The translations under genes were made by a program, and so were the position numbers. A DNA stretch of 64,000 bases from Nitratireductor sp. (GTDB lineage: Bacteria > Pseudomonadota > Alphaproteobacteria > Rhizobiales > Rhizobiaceae). The DNA is taken from assembly GCA_020637805.1 (NCBI GenBank), contig JACKJU010000013.1, positions 1-64,000 on the forward strand, given 5' to 3'. Below are positions 40,928 to 50,522 of this stretch, piece by piece (position 1 is the stretch's first letter; every line of letters begins with the position of its first letter). A model generated the notes under the pieces. That model saw only the letters and a program-made list of their open reading frames with translations, was not told the origin of the DNA and did no database searches.

Positions 40928-42675
40928 ATTTCTCTTCCTTCTTCAAGGGCCGCAAGGATTCCGGCCATGGCGCGGCGGGACTTGCCGGTGCGGCGGGCCA
41001 TACTGCCGGGCACATCCATCTTCGCGGTATCCGGCGCAATGCGGCAGAACAGGCGCGCTCGCGCATCGTTCTCGGCATGATCATGATCTGTGCGGTCTAT
41101 GCGGTGATCTGCGGGCGCCTGGTCCAGTTCGCGCTGACGGACAGTTCCGACACCGTGAGACTGGCAATGGCCGATCCGGCCATTTCAGCGCGCAGGCCGG
41201 ATCTTGTCGATCGCAACGGCCTCACACTGGCAACCGACATCAACACGGCCTCGCTCTACGGCGAGCCGCGCCGCATTGTTGATCCCGACGAGGCTGTGGA
41301 GCTTCTATCCAGCGTATTGCCGGGTCTCGACATGGAGCATGTCTACAGCCGGCTTACCAGCAAGGCTGGTTTCGTCTGGCTCAAGCGTGAACTGACGCCA
41401 GCCCAGCAAAGCCGCATTCTCGAGCTCGGAATCCCGGGAATAGGCTTCAAGACGGAAACAAGGCGCTTCTATCCCAAGGGCAATACGGCATCGCATCTCG
41501 TCGGCATCGTCAACATCGACAATGTCGGCATAGCCGGTATCGAGAAATACATCGATGATCGCGGGCTCAAGGACCTGCGTGCCGCAGGTTTCGGTGCAAC
41601 GGCGTCCAACGAGCCGGTGGAGCTTTCCATCGATCTGCGCGTGCAGCACATCGTGCATGACGAAATCGAAAAGGCGATGGAACGCTACCATGCCATCGCG
41701 GCCGGTGCCGTCGTCCTCGATGTTCACACCGGCGAAGTCGTGGCGATGGCATCTGTGCCCGATTTCGATCCAAACAGTCCTGCCGAGGCTCTCGATCCCG
41801 ACCGGCTGAACCGCATGTCTGCCGGTCTCTACGAAATGGGGTCTACCTTCAAGACCTTCACGACGGCGATGGCGCTCGATTCAGGCAAGGTCACGCTCAA
41901 CGACCACTTCGATGCGTCCAAGCCGCTGCGGATTGCGGGTTTCACGATCAACGACTTCCACGGCAAGCGCCGGGTGCTCAGCGTTCCCGAAATCTTCATC
42001 TACTCGTCCAACATCGGCACCGCCAAAGAGGCCGAGATCGTTGGCATCGAGGGGCACAAGGAATTTCTCCATCGCCTGGGCCTTCTCGACAAGATGGATT
42101 TCGAATTGCCGGAAACCGCAACGCCGGTGGAACCGCGCGAGTGGAAGCTCATCAACTCGATCACCATTTCCTACGGCCATGGCGTGACAACAACACCGTT
42201 GCAGACGGCGGTTGCCGGGGCAGCCCTGATGAATGGCGGCATGCTGGTGCCGCCAACCCTGTTCAAACGCAGCGAGGAACAGGCCCAGGCCCTTGCAAAA
42301 CGCGTGGTTTCCAAGCAAACGAGCGATGCCATGCGCTACCTGTTCAGGCTCAACGTGGAGAAGGGATCCGGGCGCAGGGCTGATGTCGACGGTTATTTCG
42401 TCGGAGGCAAGACCGGCACCGCGGAGAAGGTCGTCAAAGGAAAATATTCGTCGGACAAGCGGTTCAACGCTTTTCTTGCCGCATTTCCGATACAGGACCC
42501 GAAATACGTTGTGCTTTCCATCATCGACGAGCCCAAGCCCGAAAAGGAGGGCATGGGAGCGACGGCTGGAACAAATGCCGGACCGATGGTTGCCAACATA
42601 ATACGCCGGGCAGCGCCGCTGCTCGGTGTCAAACCGCAGTTTCCGGATGATGGAACGGTTTGGGTCAAGAATTGA
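40924..42675 (+). CDS. ftsI: Peptidoglycan D,D-transpeptidase FtsI (PBP3)
   Basis: Septal class B penicillin-binding protein, 583 residues. An N-terminal membrane anchor (about residues 48-68) is followed by the PBP dimer domain with ARRPDLVDRNGLTLATD. The transpeptidase domain has active-site STFK in MGSTFKTF (about residue 305), SSN in YSSNIGT and KTGT in GGKTGTAEKV. It crosslinks septal peptidoglycan together with FtsW, encoded in the same cluster. Start overlaps the ftsL stop. Confidence 0.96.
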   Translation: MNFSSFFKGRKDSGHGAAGLAGAAGHTAGHIHLRGIRRNAAEQARSRIVLGMIMICAVYAVICGRLVQFALTDSSDTVRLAMADPAISARRPDLVDRNGLTLATDINTASLYGEPRRIVDPDEAVELLSSVLPGLDMEHVYSRLTSKAGFVWLKRELTPAQQSRILELGIPGIGFKTETRRFYPKGNTASHLVGIVNIDNVGIAGIEKYIDDRGLKDLRAAGFGATASNEPVELSIDLRVQHIVHDEIEKAMERYHAIAAGAVVLDVHTGEVVAMASVPDFDPNSPAEALDPDRLNRMSAGLYEMGSTFKTFTTAMALDSGKVTLNDHFDASKPLRIAGFTINDFHGKRRVLSVPEIFIYSSNIGTAKEAEIVGIEGHKEFLHRLGLLDKMDFELPETATPVEPREWKLINSITISYGHGVTTTPLQTAVAGAALMNGGMLVPPTLFKRSEEQAQALAKRVVSKQTSDAMRYLFRLNVEKGSGRRADVDGYFVGGKTGTAEKVVKGKYSSDKRFNAFLAAFPIQDPKYVVLSIIDEPKPEKEGMGATAGTNAGPMVANIIRRAAPLLGVKPQFPDDGTVWVKN

Positions 42676-42753
42676 TAGAGTGACCGGCGCCGAGCGCGGG
42701 TCTCGCACCGGGGAATATCGACTTATGGTCAGCATGGAAGCGCGGAGGGATGC

Positions 42754-44232
42754 ATGAAACTCCGGGCATTGAGAGAAATGGGCCTTGCCCTTCCGGGTGA
42801 GGGGGATTGCGAGATCACAGGTGTCACTTCCGACTCCCGAAAGGTAGCCGAAGGAACGATCTTCGTTGCCATCAAGGGCGCTGCCGCAGATGGAGCCGAC
42901 TTCATCGCGCAGGCAGTTGCTTCAGGTGCTTGCGCGATTGTCGCGCATGACGGGGCAGACCTGGCAGGAGTTGGTATTCCGGCGGTCAAGGTAGGCGACC
43001 CGCGCCCGTGGCTTTCAAGAATCGCTGCCGCGCTTCATCCCCGCCAGCCTGAAAGGATGGTTGCCGTTACCGGTACGGCCGGCAAGACATCGGTCGCTTC
43101 ATTCATGCGCCAGATATGGGCAATGGAGGGCAAGCCCGCGGCGATGATCGGCACCACGGGCGTCGTCGCGCCAGGCCGCAACAGCTATGGTTCACTTACG
43201 ACGCCGGATCCCGTCGACCTGCACCGGCTTCTGGATGAACTCGCAGGCGAAGGCGTGACCCACGCGGCCATGGAAGCCTCGTCGCACGGTCTCGACCAGT
43301 ACAGGTTGCACGGTGTCCGTCTTTCCGCAGCCGGGTTCACCAATATCGGCCGTGATCACATGGACTACCATCCGACGGTGGAGCACTACTTCAACGCCAA
43401 GATGCGGCTGTTTACCGAATTGCTGCCGGAAGGTGGTCCGGCGGTGATTTTTGCCGACGACGCATGGTCCGCGCGTGCCGTCGAGGCTGCGCGGAATGCA
43501 GGACGCGAACCGCTGACGGTGGGGCACCAGGGGGAATTCCTGACCCTGACCCGCGTCGAGCACGAACGCTTCCGGCAGGTTGTCGAGATACGCCACGACA
43601 AGACCCACTACCGGGTAGAGTTTCCGCTTGCTGGCGAATTCCAGGTATCCAATGCACTTGTTGCTGCAGGCATGGCGATCGCCACCGGCAGCGATCCGGC
43701 CGCCGTCATGAAGGCACTGGAGAAACTGAAGGGCGCACCGGGCCGTCTCGAACTGGTTGGGCGCTCGGCGTCGAATGCGCCTTGCTATGTGGACTATGCC
43801 CACAAGCCGGAAGCGCTGGAAAATGTTCTCTCCTCGCTGCGCCCGTTCACCACGGGACGGATCATCTGCGTATTCGGCTGCGGCGGCGACCGCGACCCCG
43901 GCAAGCGGCCCATCATGGGCGAAATTGCGAGCCGGCTTGCCGACATCGCAATCGTCACCGACGACAATCCGCGCTCGGAGGATCCTGCATCGATCCGTGC
44001 GGCGATCATGGCGGCAGCGCCCGGCGCGACGGAAATAGGCGACCGGCACGAGGCCATTGCAGGTGCCTATGCCATGCTGCGCGAGGGCGACTGCCTGGTC
44101 GTTGCGGGCAAGGGGCACGAGGTGGGTCAGATCATCAACGGCGTGAACCACCATTTCTCGGACCATGAGGAACTGGCCAGGGCGATCAAAGCAGATGGCG
44201 GCAGGCTCGAAACGCCGGGCATGGTGGCATGA
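42754..44232 (+). CDS. murE: UDP-MurNAc-tripeptide synthetase MurE
   Basis: Adds meso-diaminopimelate (expected in this group) to UDP-MurNAc-L-Ala-D-Glu; 492 residues, cytosolic. Landmarks: GVTSDSRKVAEGTIFVAIKG near residue 24, the P-loop VTGTAGKTSVASF near 108, SSHGLDQYRLHGV near 175, DYAHKPEALENVL near 348, and the DAP-binding DDNPRSEDP near 405 (the D-N-P-R motif that selects DAP). The P-loop has Ala in place of the common Asn of GTNGKT. ATGA overlap with murF. Confidence 0.96.
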   Translation: MKLRALREMGLALPGEGDCEITGVTSDSRKVAEGTIFVAIKGAAADGADFIAQAVASGACAIVAHDGADLAGVGIPAVKVGDPRPWLSRIAAALHPRQPERMVAVTGTAGKTSVASFMRQIWAMEGKPAAMIGTTGVVAPGRNSYGSLTTPDPVDLHRLLDELAGEGVTHAAMEASSHGLDQYRLHGVRLSAAGFTNIGRDHMDYHPTVEHYFNAKMRLFTELLPEGGPAVIFADDAWSARAVEAARNAGREPLTVGHQGEFLTLTRVEHERFRQVVEIRHDKTHYRVEFPLAGEFQVSNALVAAGMAIATGSDPAAVMKALEKLKGAPGRLELVGRSASNAPCYVDYAHKPEALENVLSSLRPFTTGRIICVFGCGGDRDPGKRPIMGEIASRLADIAIVTDDNPRSEDPASIRAAIMAAAPGATEIGDRHEAIAGAYAMLREGDCLVVAGKGHEVGQIINGVNHHFSDHEELARAIKADGGRLETPGMVA

Positions 44233-45698
44233 TGGAGCAGGACTGGCTCTGGGACAGCGACGCTTTCATCTCTGCAACGAACGGCAGGCCGGTGGGTGAC
44301 CTGCCGGAGGGCATTACCGGGATTTCCATCGATACGCGGACCCTTCAGCCCGGCGAAGCATACTTTGCCATCAAGGGCGAACGCATGGACGGCCACGATT
44401 TCGTATCTGCGGCCATGAAGGCAGGGGCAGGACTTGCAGTCGTCGCCGAAGAGAAGCTGGTCGCGCTTGGAGGAATCAAGCTGCCGCTGGTCGTGGTGCG
44501 AGATGTGCTCGGCGCGATGCGTCGGCTCGGCGAGGCTGCGCGCGCCCGCTCGCGTGCACAGATCATTGCGGTTACCGGCAGCGTGGGCAAGACGACGACG
44601 AAGGAAATGATGCGCACCGTGCTCTCTGCAAGCGGCAAGGTGCATGCCTCGGCGGCGTCCTTCAACAACCACTGGGGCGTTCCGCTGACGCTGGCGCGCA
44701 TGCCGGACGATACGCGCTTCGGCATATTCGAGATCGGCATGAACCATCCGGATGAAATCCGTCCGCTGGTGAAGATGGTTCGCCCGCATGTTGCGATGAT
44801 CAACAATGTTGCCGCAGCGCATCTGGGTGCCTTCAAGTCGATAGACGAGATCGCGCACGCAAAGTGCGAGATATTCGAGGGCGTGGTTCCCGGCGGATAT
44901 GGCCTGATCAACCGCGACGACGAACGATACTCCCTTCAGAAGAAACTGGCCGAACAGGCTGGAATTGAACACCTTCTTTCGTTTGGCGAGAAACGTGGAG
45001 CCGACTTCAAGCTGAAATCGCTCGAAGAGACGGCGCAAGGCAGCCGGTTCGTGGCTGTCATCAACCGCAAGGAATTCGATGTGACCGTCAATGCGCCGGG
45101 CCGGCACCTGGTGCAGAATGCGCTGGCGGTTCTGGGCGTAGCGTCCTTGTGCGGTGCCGACATGGAAAAATCGGTTGAGGCCTTCAAGCAGATCGTGCCC
45201 GAAAAGGGACGCGGGCGCAGGCACCGGCTCAAGGCGCGGGATGGCGGGTTCCTCCTGATCGACGAAAGCTACAATGCGAACACCGCTTCGATGGCCGCTG
45301 CGCTGAGGGTGGCGGGAATGGCCGAGAAGGGCGCAAAGGGCAGGCGCATAGCTGTGCTTGGTGACATGCGCGAACTCGGGTCGAATTCTGAGCGGCTGCA
45401 CCGTTCACTCGCTGGACCGATCTCCGAAAACGGCATTGATCTTGTCTATACGGTGGGCGAGGAAATCGCCGTTCTGGGCGCAGAACTGGGCCCCGGTGTC
45501 CATGCCGGACACTACGCGGATCGCGACGCAGTCATGCCCGTACTCGCCAAATCGTTGCGCGCCGGGGACGTAATCATGCTAAAGGCTTCCAATGGACTGG
45601 GATTCGCGAAGCTGGTGGACATGCTTCGCGAAAACTTTCCGGAAGTGGAAGATGCGTTGGGGACGCAAACCGGCCGGAAGGGCAAGGCGGGGAACTGA
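44229..45698 (+). CDS. murF: UDP-MurNAc-tripeptide--D-alanyl-D-alanine ligase MurF
   Basis: Adds D-Ala-D-Ala to the tripeptide precursor; 489 residues, cytosolic, ATP-dependent. Landmarks are ISIDTRTLQPGEAYFAIKGERMDGHDFV near residue 35, the P-loop VTGSVGKTTTKEMM near 115, ASFNNHWGVPLTL near 142, FEIGMNHPDEI near 168 and IDESYNANTASMAAAL near 345. Coupled to murE upstream, with mraY four bases downstream. Confidence 0.96.
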   Translation: MMEQDWLWDSDAFISATNGRPVGDLPEGITGISIDTRTLQPGEAYFAIKGERMDGHDFVSAAMKAGAGLAVVAEEKLVALGGIKLPLVVVRDVLGAMRRLGEAARARSRAQIIAVTGSVGKTTTKEMMRTVLSASGKVHASAASFNNHWGVPLTLARMPDDTRFGIFEIGMNHPDEIRPLVKMVRPHVAMINNVAAAHLGAFKSIDEIAHAKCEIFEGVVPGGYGLINRDDERYSLQKKLAEQAGIEHLLSFGEKRGADFKLKSLEETAQGSRFVAVINRKEFDVTVNAPGRHLVQNALAVLGVASLCGADMEKSVEAFKQIVPEKGRGRRHRLKARDGGFLLIDESYNANTASMAAALRVAGMAEKGAKGRRIAVLGDMRELGSNSERLHRSLAGPISENGIDLVYTVGEEIAVLGAELGPGVHAGHYADRDAVMPVLAKSLRAGDVIMLKASNGLGFAKLVDMLRENFPEVEDALGTQTGRKGKAGN

Positions 45699-45702
45699 AA
45701 TC

Positions 45703-46788
45703 ATGCTGTATTATCTGAGCCAGGAATTTGCTGCCAATTTTCCAGGCTTCAACCTGTTCAGGTACATCACTTTCCGAACGGCGGGTTCGCTCGTTACCTC
45801 GGCACTGTTCGTGTTCCTGTTCGGGCAGGCGATCATCAATTCGCTGAGATTGCGCCAGGGCAAGGGCCAGCCAATCCGGGCAGATGGCCCGGAATCCCAT
45901 TTTGCCAAGGCTGGCACACCCACCATGGGTGGCCTGATGATCATCGTCGGTGTTCTGGTTTCCTCGATCATCTGGGCCAATCTTTCGAGCGTCTATGTGT
46001 GGGTCGTGCTCGTGGTCATGTCGGGCTTCGGCCTCATCGGCTTCTATGACGACTACCTGAAGGTCAGCAAGTCGAGCCACAAGGGGTTCTCGGGGCGCAT
46101 GCGCCTTTCGCTGGAATTCGTTATCGCGGCTGCCGCGGCGCTGGCAATCATGGTGAGCGGCGAGCAGCCCTTTTCCTCCGCGCTGACATTTCCCTTCTTC
46201 AAGGACCTGATCCTGAATCTCGGCTGGTTCTTCATTCCTTTTGCGGCCTTCGTGATCGTTGGCGCGGGCAATGCGGTGAACCTGACCGACGGACTGGATG
46301 GACTTGCAATCGTCCCGGTGATGATCGCCGCTGCTTCGTTCGGCTTCATTGCCTACCTCTCGGGCAACGCGATATTTGCAAACTACCTCCAGATTCACTT
46401 CGTTCTGGGAACGGGTGAAATTGCAGTGATATGCGGTGCCGTGATCGGTGCGGGGCTTGGGTTTCTCTGGTTCAACGCGCCGCCTGCGGCAATCTTCATG
46501 GGCGATACCGGCTCCCTTGCCCTTGGCGGGATGATCGGCGCGGTCGCGGTCGCTACCAAGCACGAGATCGTGCTCGCCGTTGTTGGCGGGCTGTTCGTGA
46601 TGGAGGCGCTGTCGGTCATGATACAGGTGGCTTCGTTCAAGCTCACCGGCAAGCGTGTATTCCGCATGGCTCCCATCCATCACCACTTCGAGAAGAAGGG
46701 ATGGACCGAGAGCCAAGTCGTGATCCGGTTCTGGATCATCGCGGTGCTACTGGCACTGATCGGGCTTTCGACACTCAAACTCAGATAG
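45703..46788 (+). CDS. mraY: Phospho-N-acetylmuramoyl-pentapeptide transferase
   Basis: Transfers phospho-MurNAc-pentapeptide to undecaprenyl phosphate, giving lipid I. It is a 361-residue inner-membrane enzyme with about ten helices. Landmarks are KAGTPTMGGLMI near residue 70, GFYDDYLKVSKSSHKGFSGR near 112 with the catalytic Asp pair, NAVNLTDGLDGLA near 190, and MGDTGSLALGG near 265, with MAPIHHHFEKKGW near 325. Start at 45703 gives MLYYLSQEF; the open frame upstream is inside murF. Confidence 0.96.
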   Translation: MLYYLSQEFAANFPGFNLFRYITFRTAGSLVTSALFVFLFGQAIINSLRLRQGKGQPIRADGPESHFAKAGTPTMGGLMIIVGVLVSSIIWANLSSVYVWVVLVVMSGFGLIGFYDDYLKVSKSSHKGFSGRMRLSLEFVIAAAAALAIMVSGEQPFSSALTFPFFKDLILNLGWFFIPFAAFVIVGAGNAVNLTDGLDGLAIVPVMIAAASFGFIAYLSGNAIFANYLQIHFVLGTGEIAVICGAVIGAGLGFLWFNAPPAAIFMGDTGSLALGGMIGAVAVATKHEIVLAVVGGLFVMEALSVMIQVASFKLTGKRVFRMAPIHHHFEKKGWTESQVVIRFWIIAVLLALIGLSTLKLR

Positions 46789-46809
46789 GATTTCTACGGG
46801 GACGCCATC

Positions 46810-48210
46810 TTGATTGCGGCAACGACGGCGAAAGGAAAAAGAATTGCACTGTTCGGGCTCGGCGGCTCGGGCTTGGCGACTGCGCACGCGCTGTCGCAGG
46901 GCGGGGCGGATCTCGTCTGTTTCGATGACAATCCCGAAAAGGTGAAACAGGCCCAGGCGGAGGGGTTGACGGTCCGGGACCTTCGCGAGGTCGATTTCTC
47001 CAGCGTGGACGAACTCGTGCTTTCGCCCGGCGTGCCGCTGACCCATCCCAGACCCCACTGGTCGGTGGAACTGGCGAGGAAGGCAGGGAAACCGGTAGTC
47101 GGCGATATCGAGCTGTTTGTTCGCGAACGCAATGCCCGCGCGCCGGAATGTCCGTTAATCGCCGTGACCGGGACCAATGGCAAATCGACCACCACCGCAT
47201 TGATCGCCCATGTGCTGAAATCCGCTGGTCGCGACACCCAGATGGGAGGCAATATCGGCACGGCTGCGCTGCTTCTCGATCCGCCTGCAAGCGACCGGTT
47301 CTATGTCATCGAGTGTTCGTCCTACCAGATCGACCTTGCCCCCTCGCTCAACCCGTCTGCAGGAATTCTCCTCAACCTGACGCCGGACCACCTGGACAGG
47401 CACGGCTCCATGGACAACTACGCGGCCATCAAGGAGCGCCTTGTTGCAGCGAGCGGCACGGCGATTGTCGGGGTGGATGACAGCTATTGCACCGCAATTG
47501 CATCCTACCTCGAGGCGCAGGGCAGGAAGGTGTTGCGGATATCCAGCTCGGCCAACCTGCATGAGGGCATTCATTTCCGGGACGGGTGGATCGTCAAGTC
47601 CGGTGCGGGCGGCACGCAGAAGCTGTTCGACCTGAATGAGGCGCCAGCCTTGCGCGGCAAGCACAATGCACAAAATGCGGCCGCCACCTGGGCTGTGCTC
47701 GCCGTGTCAGGCCTTTCGTCTGAAGAGATTGCTGAAGGCATGCGCTCGTTTCCGGGGCTTGCCCATCGCATGGAACAAGTGGGCCGTATCGGCAAAACCC
47801 TGTTCGTCAACGATTCCAAGGCAACGAATGCCGATGCCGCGGCAATGGCGCTTGGCAGTTTCGAGAACATTCACTGGATTGCGGGCGGTCTTGCCAAGGA
47901 GGGCGGGATCGAAAGTCTCGGACCGTTCTTCAGCAGGATCAGGCGTGCATACCTGATCGGCGAGGCAGCGCCGGCATTTGCGGCAACGCTTGGCGGCAAG
48001 CTGCCGTTCGAGATCTCCGGTACGCTCGACGCGGCTGTGGTTCACGCTGCTGGCAATGCTGCACAAGAAGGCGAGGAGACTGTCGTTCTGCTTTCGCCTG
48101 CATGCGCGAGTTTCGACCAGTTTCCCAATTTCGAAAAACGGGGAGATGCCTTCCGCGAAGCCGTTCTGGCGCTGGAGGGGATCAAGCCGATGAAGGAGGT
48201 GGTGACATGA
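46810..48210 (+). CDS. murD: UDP-MurNAc-L-alanine--D-glutamate ligase MurD
   Basis: Adds D-Glu to UDP-MurNAc-L-Ala; 466 residues, cytosolic. Landmarks: FGLGGSGLATAHAL near residue 15, the P-loop VTGTNGKSTTTALI near 115, GGNIGTAALLL near 142, YVIECSSYQID near 165, NLTPDHLDRHGSMDNYAAIK near 190 and LFVNDSKATNADAA near 335. It starts with TTG at 46810, preceded by ACGGGGA at suitable distance; no closer ATG fits. ATGA overlap with ftsW. Confidence 0.95.
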   Translation: MIAATTAKGKRIALFGLGGSGLATAHALSQGGADLVCFDDNPEKVKQAQAEGLTVRDLREVDFSSVDELVLSPGVPLTHPRPHWSVELARKAGKPVVGDIELFVRERNARAPECPLIAVTGTNGKSTTTALIAHVLKSAGRDTQMGGNIGTAALLLDPPASDRFYVIECSSYQIDLAPSLNPSAGILLNLTPDHLDRHGSMDNYAAIKERLVAASGTAIVGVDDSYCTAIASYLEAQGRKVLRISSSANLHEGIHFRDGWIVKSGAGGTQKLFDLNEAPALRGKHNAQNAAATWAVLAVSGLSSEEIAEGMRSFPGLAHRMEQVGRIGKTLFVNDSKATNADAAAMALGSFENIHWIAGGLAKEGGIESLGPFFSRIRRAYLIGEAAPAFAATLGGKLPFEISGTLDAAVVHAAGNAAQEGEETVVLLSPACASFDQFPNFEKRGDAFREAVLALEGIKPMKEVVT

Positions 48211-49361
48211 TTTCCAGAGCCGACCGGTCATTCCTTGCCGAGTGGTGGCGCACCATCGACAAGCCGCTTCTGAGCGGTGTGCTGATCCTCATCCTGCTTG
48301 GTTTCCTGCTGTCTTTTGCGGCCAGTCCGCCGGTTGCCGAGCGTATCGGCCTGCCGCCTTCGCATTTCACCATTCGTCATGCAGTGTTCCTGGTGCCGTC
48401 CCTGATCCTGCTGATTGGCCTGTCGTTCCTCGATCAGCGCATGGTCCGGCGCTCGGCGCTGGTGCTGTTCATAATTGCCATGGCGTTGATGATGGCAACC
48501 CTGTTCATCGGCGAAGACGTGAAGGGCTCGCGGCGCTGGATCTGGATCGCAGGCTTCTCCCTGCAGCCCTCGGAATTCATGAAGCCCGCCTTCGTGATCC
48601 TGACGGCATGGCTGTTTGCCGAGAATTCGAGGCAGCCCGAGATCCCCGGAAACCTGTTCGCCATCATCCTGTTCGGCATGGTTGCCGCGCTCTTGATCGC
48701 GCAGCCCGACTTCGGCCAGACGGTTCTGGTCGGCATTGTCTGGGGCGCGATGTTCTTTGTCGCCGGGATGTCCTGGCTGTGGATCGGGGGACTTGGCAGC
48801 CTCGGTGCGCTGGCGTTTGTCGGAGCGTACATGTTCTTTCCGCACGTTGCCGGGCGAATAGACCGGTTCATCACGGGTGAAGGCGACAACTTCCAGGTCG
48901 AGACTGCACGCGAAGCCATCATTACCGGCGGCTGGCTTGGGCAGGGGCCGGGCGAGGGCACGGTCAAGCGCTATCTTCCGGACAGTCACACGGACTTCTC
49001 GTTTTCAGTGGCTGCCGAGGAGTTCGGCATCATCGCCTGCATCCTGCTCGTGGCGCTATTTGCCTTTGTCGTGTTGCGCGGGCTGAACCGGGCCCTGCGC
49101 GAACACAATCCATTCACACGGCTGGCGGTTTCCGGTCTCGTCATCATGTTCGGGATGCAGTCGATGATCAACATCATGGTGAACCTGCAACTGATGCCGG
49201 CCAAGGGCATGACCCTGCCGTTCATTTCCTATGGCGGTTCGTCGCTGCTTTCGATGTCCATCGTGATGGGCTACGTTCTTGCGCTGACACGCCGCCGCCC
49301 GGACATGTACCGCAACGAACCGCTGTCGACGACGATCAAGCGGTTCATGCCGGCAGAATGA
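48207..49361 (+). CDS. ftsW: Peptidoglycan glycosyltransferase FtsW
   Basis: A 384-residue SEDS-family septal glycan polymerase with about ten transmembrane helices. Landmarks are GSRRWIWIAGFSLQPSEFMKPAFVI near residue 110, IAQPDFGQTVLVGIVWGAMFFVAG near 167, the catalytic-Asp region near PDSHTDFSFSVAAEEFG at 258, and LMPAKGMTLPFISYGGSSLLSMSIVMGYVLAL near 330. Start at 48207 overlaps the murD stop. Works with FtsI. Confidence 0.96.
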   Translation: MISRADRSFLAEWWRTIDKPLLSGVLILILLGFLLSFAASPPVAERIGLPPSHFTIRHAVFLVPSLILLIGLSFLDQRMVRRSALVLFIIAMALMMATLFIGEDVKGSRRWIWIAGFSLQPSEFMKPAFVILTAWLFAENSRQPEIPGNLFAIILFGMVAALLIAQPDFGQTVLVGIVWGAMFFVAGMSWLWIGGLGSLGALAFVGAYMFFPHVAGRIDRFITGEGDNFQVETAREAIITGGWLGQGPGEGTVKRYLPDSHTDFSFSVAAEEFGIIACILLVALFAFVVLRGLNRALREHNPFTRLAVSGLVIMFGMQSMINIMVNLQLMPAKGMTLPFISYGGSSLLSMSIVMGYVLALTRRRPDMYRNEPLSTTIKRFMPAE

Positions 49362-49381
49362 ACCACTGAACGGGAAATGCG

Positions 49382-50497
49382 ATGACCAAGGGATCAGTCC
49401 TGCTTTGCGCTGGAGGAACGGGAGGCCATCTGTTTCCGGCTGAGGCGCTGGCGCATGAGCTGGTGGCGCGAGGCTATTCCGTGCATCTGGCGACAGACAT
49501 GCGGGCGAAGAAATATGCTGCCGCCTTTCCTGCGGATGGTGTGCATGTGATCCGCTCCGCGACGGTGGGCGGCAAGAACCCGGTCGCGCTGGCAAAGACG
49601 ATTTTCTCGCTGGGCCTGGGCTATCAGCAGAGTTCCAGGCTGGTGCGGAAGATTAGGCCCGTGGCGGCTGTGGGCTTCGGCGGCTATCCGACGCTTCCGC
49701 CGATCTTTGCCGCCTCCAATGCCAACGTTCCCTGCCTTCTGCACGAGCAGAATGCCATTCTTGGCCGGGCCAACTGGTTTCTCGCAAAGCGGGCAAAAGG
49801 CATCGCCATCGGGTTCGCGCTGGCCGGGGAAAGACCGGAGGGCACACCCGTCATCGAGACGGGCAATCCGGTACGGCCAATGGTAAAGGCTGTGATGGAC
49901 ACTCCATATCCCTCTCGAACGGCGGGCGAGCGCTTCCGTCTCGTCGTGTTTGGCGGCAGCCAGGGCGCGAGGTTCTTCTCCGAGATCATGCCGGAGGCAC
50001 TGGCCATGCTTGGAGCGGAGGAACGGTCGCGCATTTCACTCCTGGAACAGGCCCGTGAAGAGGATCAGGCGGCACTGAATGCCAGCCTTCAAAGGCTTGG
50101 CATCGAGGCCCAGGTCTCGCCGTTCTTCAAGGACATGCCGGCCGAAATCGCGGGCGCGCATTTCGTTATCGCGCGCGCCGGAGCGTCCTCGGTGGGAGAA
50201 CTGGCCGTCATCGGCCGGCCTTCATTGCTCGTACCGCTGCCCGGATCGCTCGACGGCGACCAGGCCGCCAATGCCGCATCCATGGAAAAGGCGGGGGGTG
50301 CCATTGTTGTCCGCCAGGCAGAGTTGTCTGCCGAACGGCTGGCAGGCCTCCTTCGCGAGATGATGAACGAACCGGCAAGGGCCGCGAGCATGGCAGCGGC
50401 TGCGCGTAGCACTGGGAAGCCCGATGCTGCCGAAAAACTTGCCGATTGCGTGGAATGTGTTATCTCCGGCGGCGATCTGGCATCGGCCGCTACGTAA
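49382..50497 (+). CDS. murG: UDP-GlcNAc:lipid I N-acetylglucosamine transferase MurG
   Basis: Makes lipid II from lipid I on the cytosolic face of the inner membrane; 371 residues, GT28 family. Landmarks are CAGGTGGHLFPAEALAHEL near residue 9, AVGFGGYPTLPPIFAA near 96, LHEQNAILGRANWFLA near 120, FGGSQGARFFSE near 190, ARAGASSVGELAVIGRPSLLVPLP near 262 and DGDQAANAASMEKAGGA near 290. Normal length and spacing within the cluster. Confidence 0.96.
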   Translation: MTKGSVLLCAGGTGGHLFPAEALAHELVARGYSVHLATDMRAKKYAAAFPADGVHVIRSATVGGKNPVALAKTIFSLGLGYQQSSRLVRKIRPVAAVGFGGYPTLPPIFAASNANVPCLLHEQNAILGRANWFLAKRAKGIAIGFALAGERPEGTPVIETGNPVRPMVKAVMDTPYPSRTAGERFRLVVFGGSQGARFFSEIMPEALAMLGAEERSRISLLEQAREEDQAALNASLQRLGIEAQVSPFFKDMPAEIAGAHFVIARAGASSVGELAVIGRPSLLVPLPGSLDGDQAANAASMEKAGGAIVVRQAELSAERLAGLLREMMNEPARAASMAAAARSTGKPDAAEKLADCVECVISGGDLASAAT

Positions 50498-50522
50498 ACT
50501 CGAACTCCACGGACACAATCCC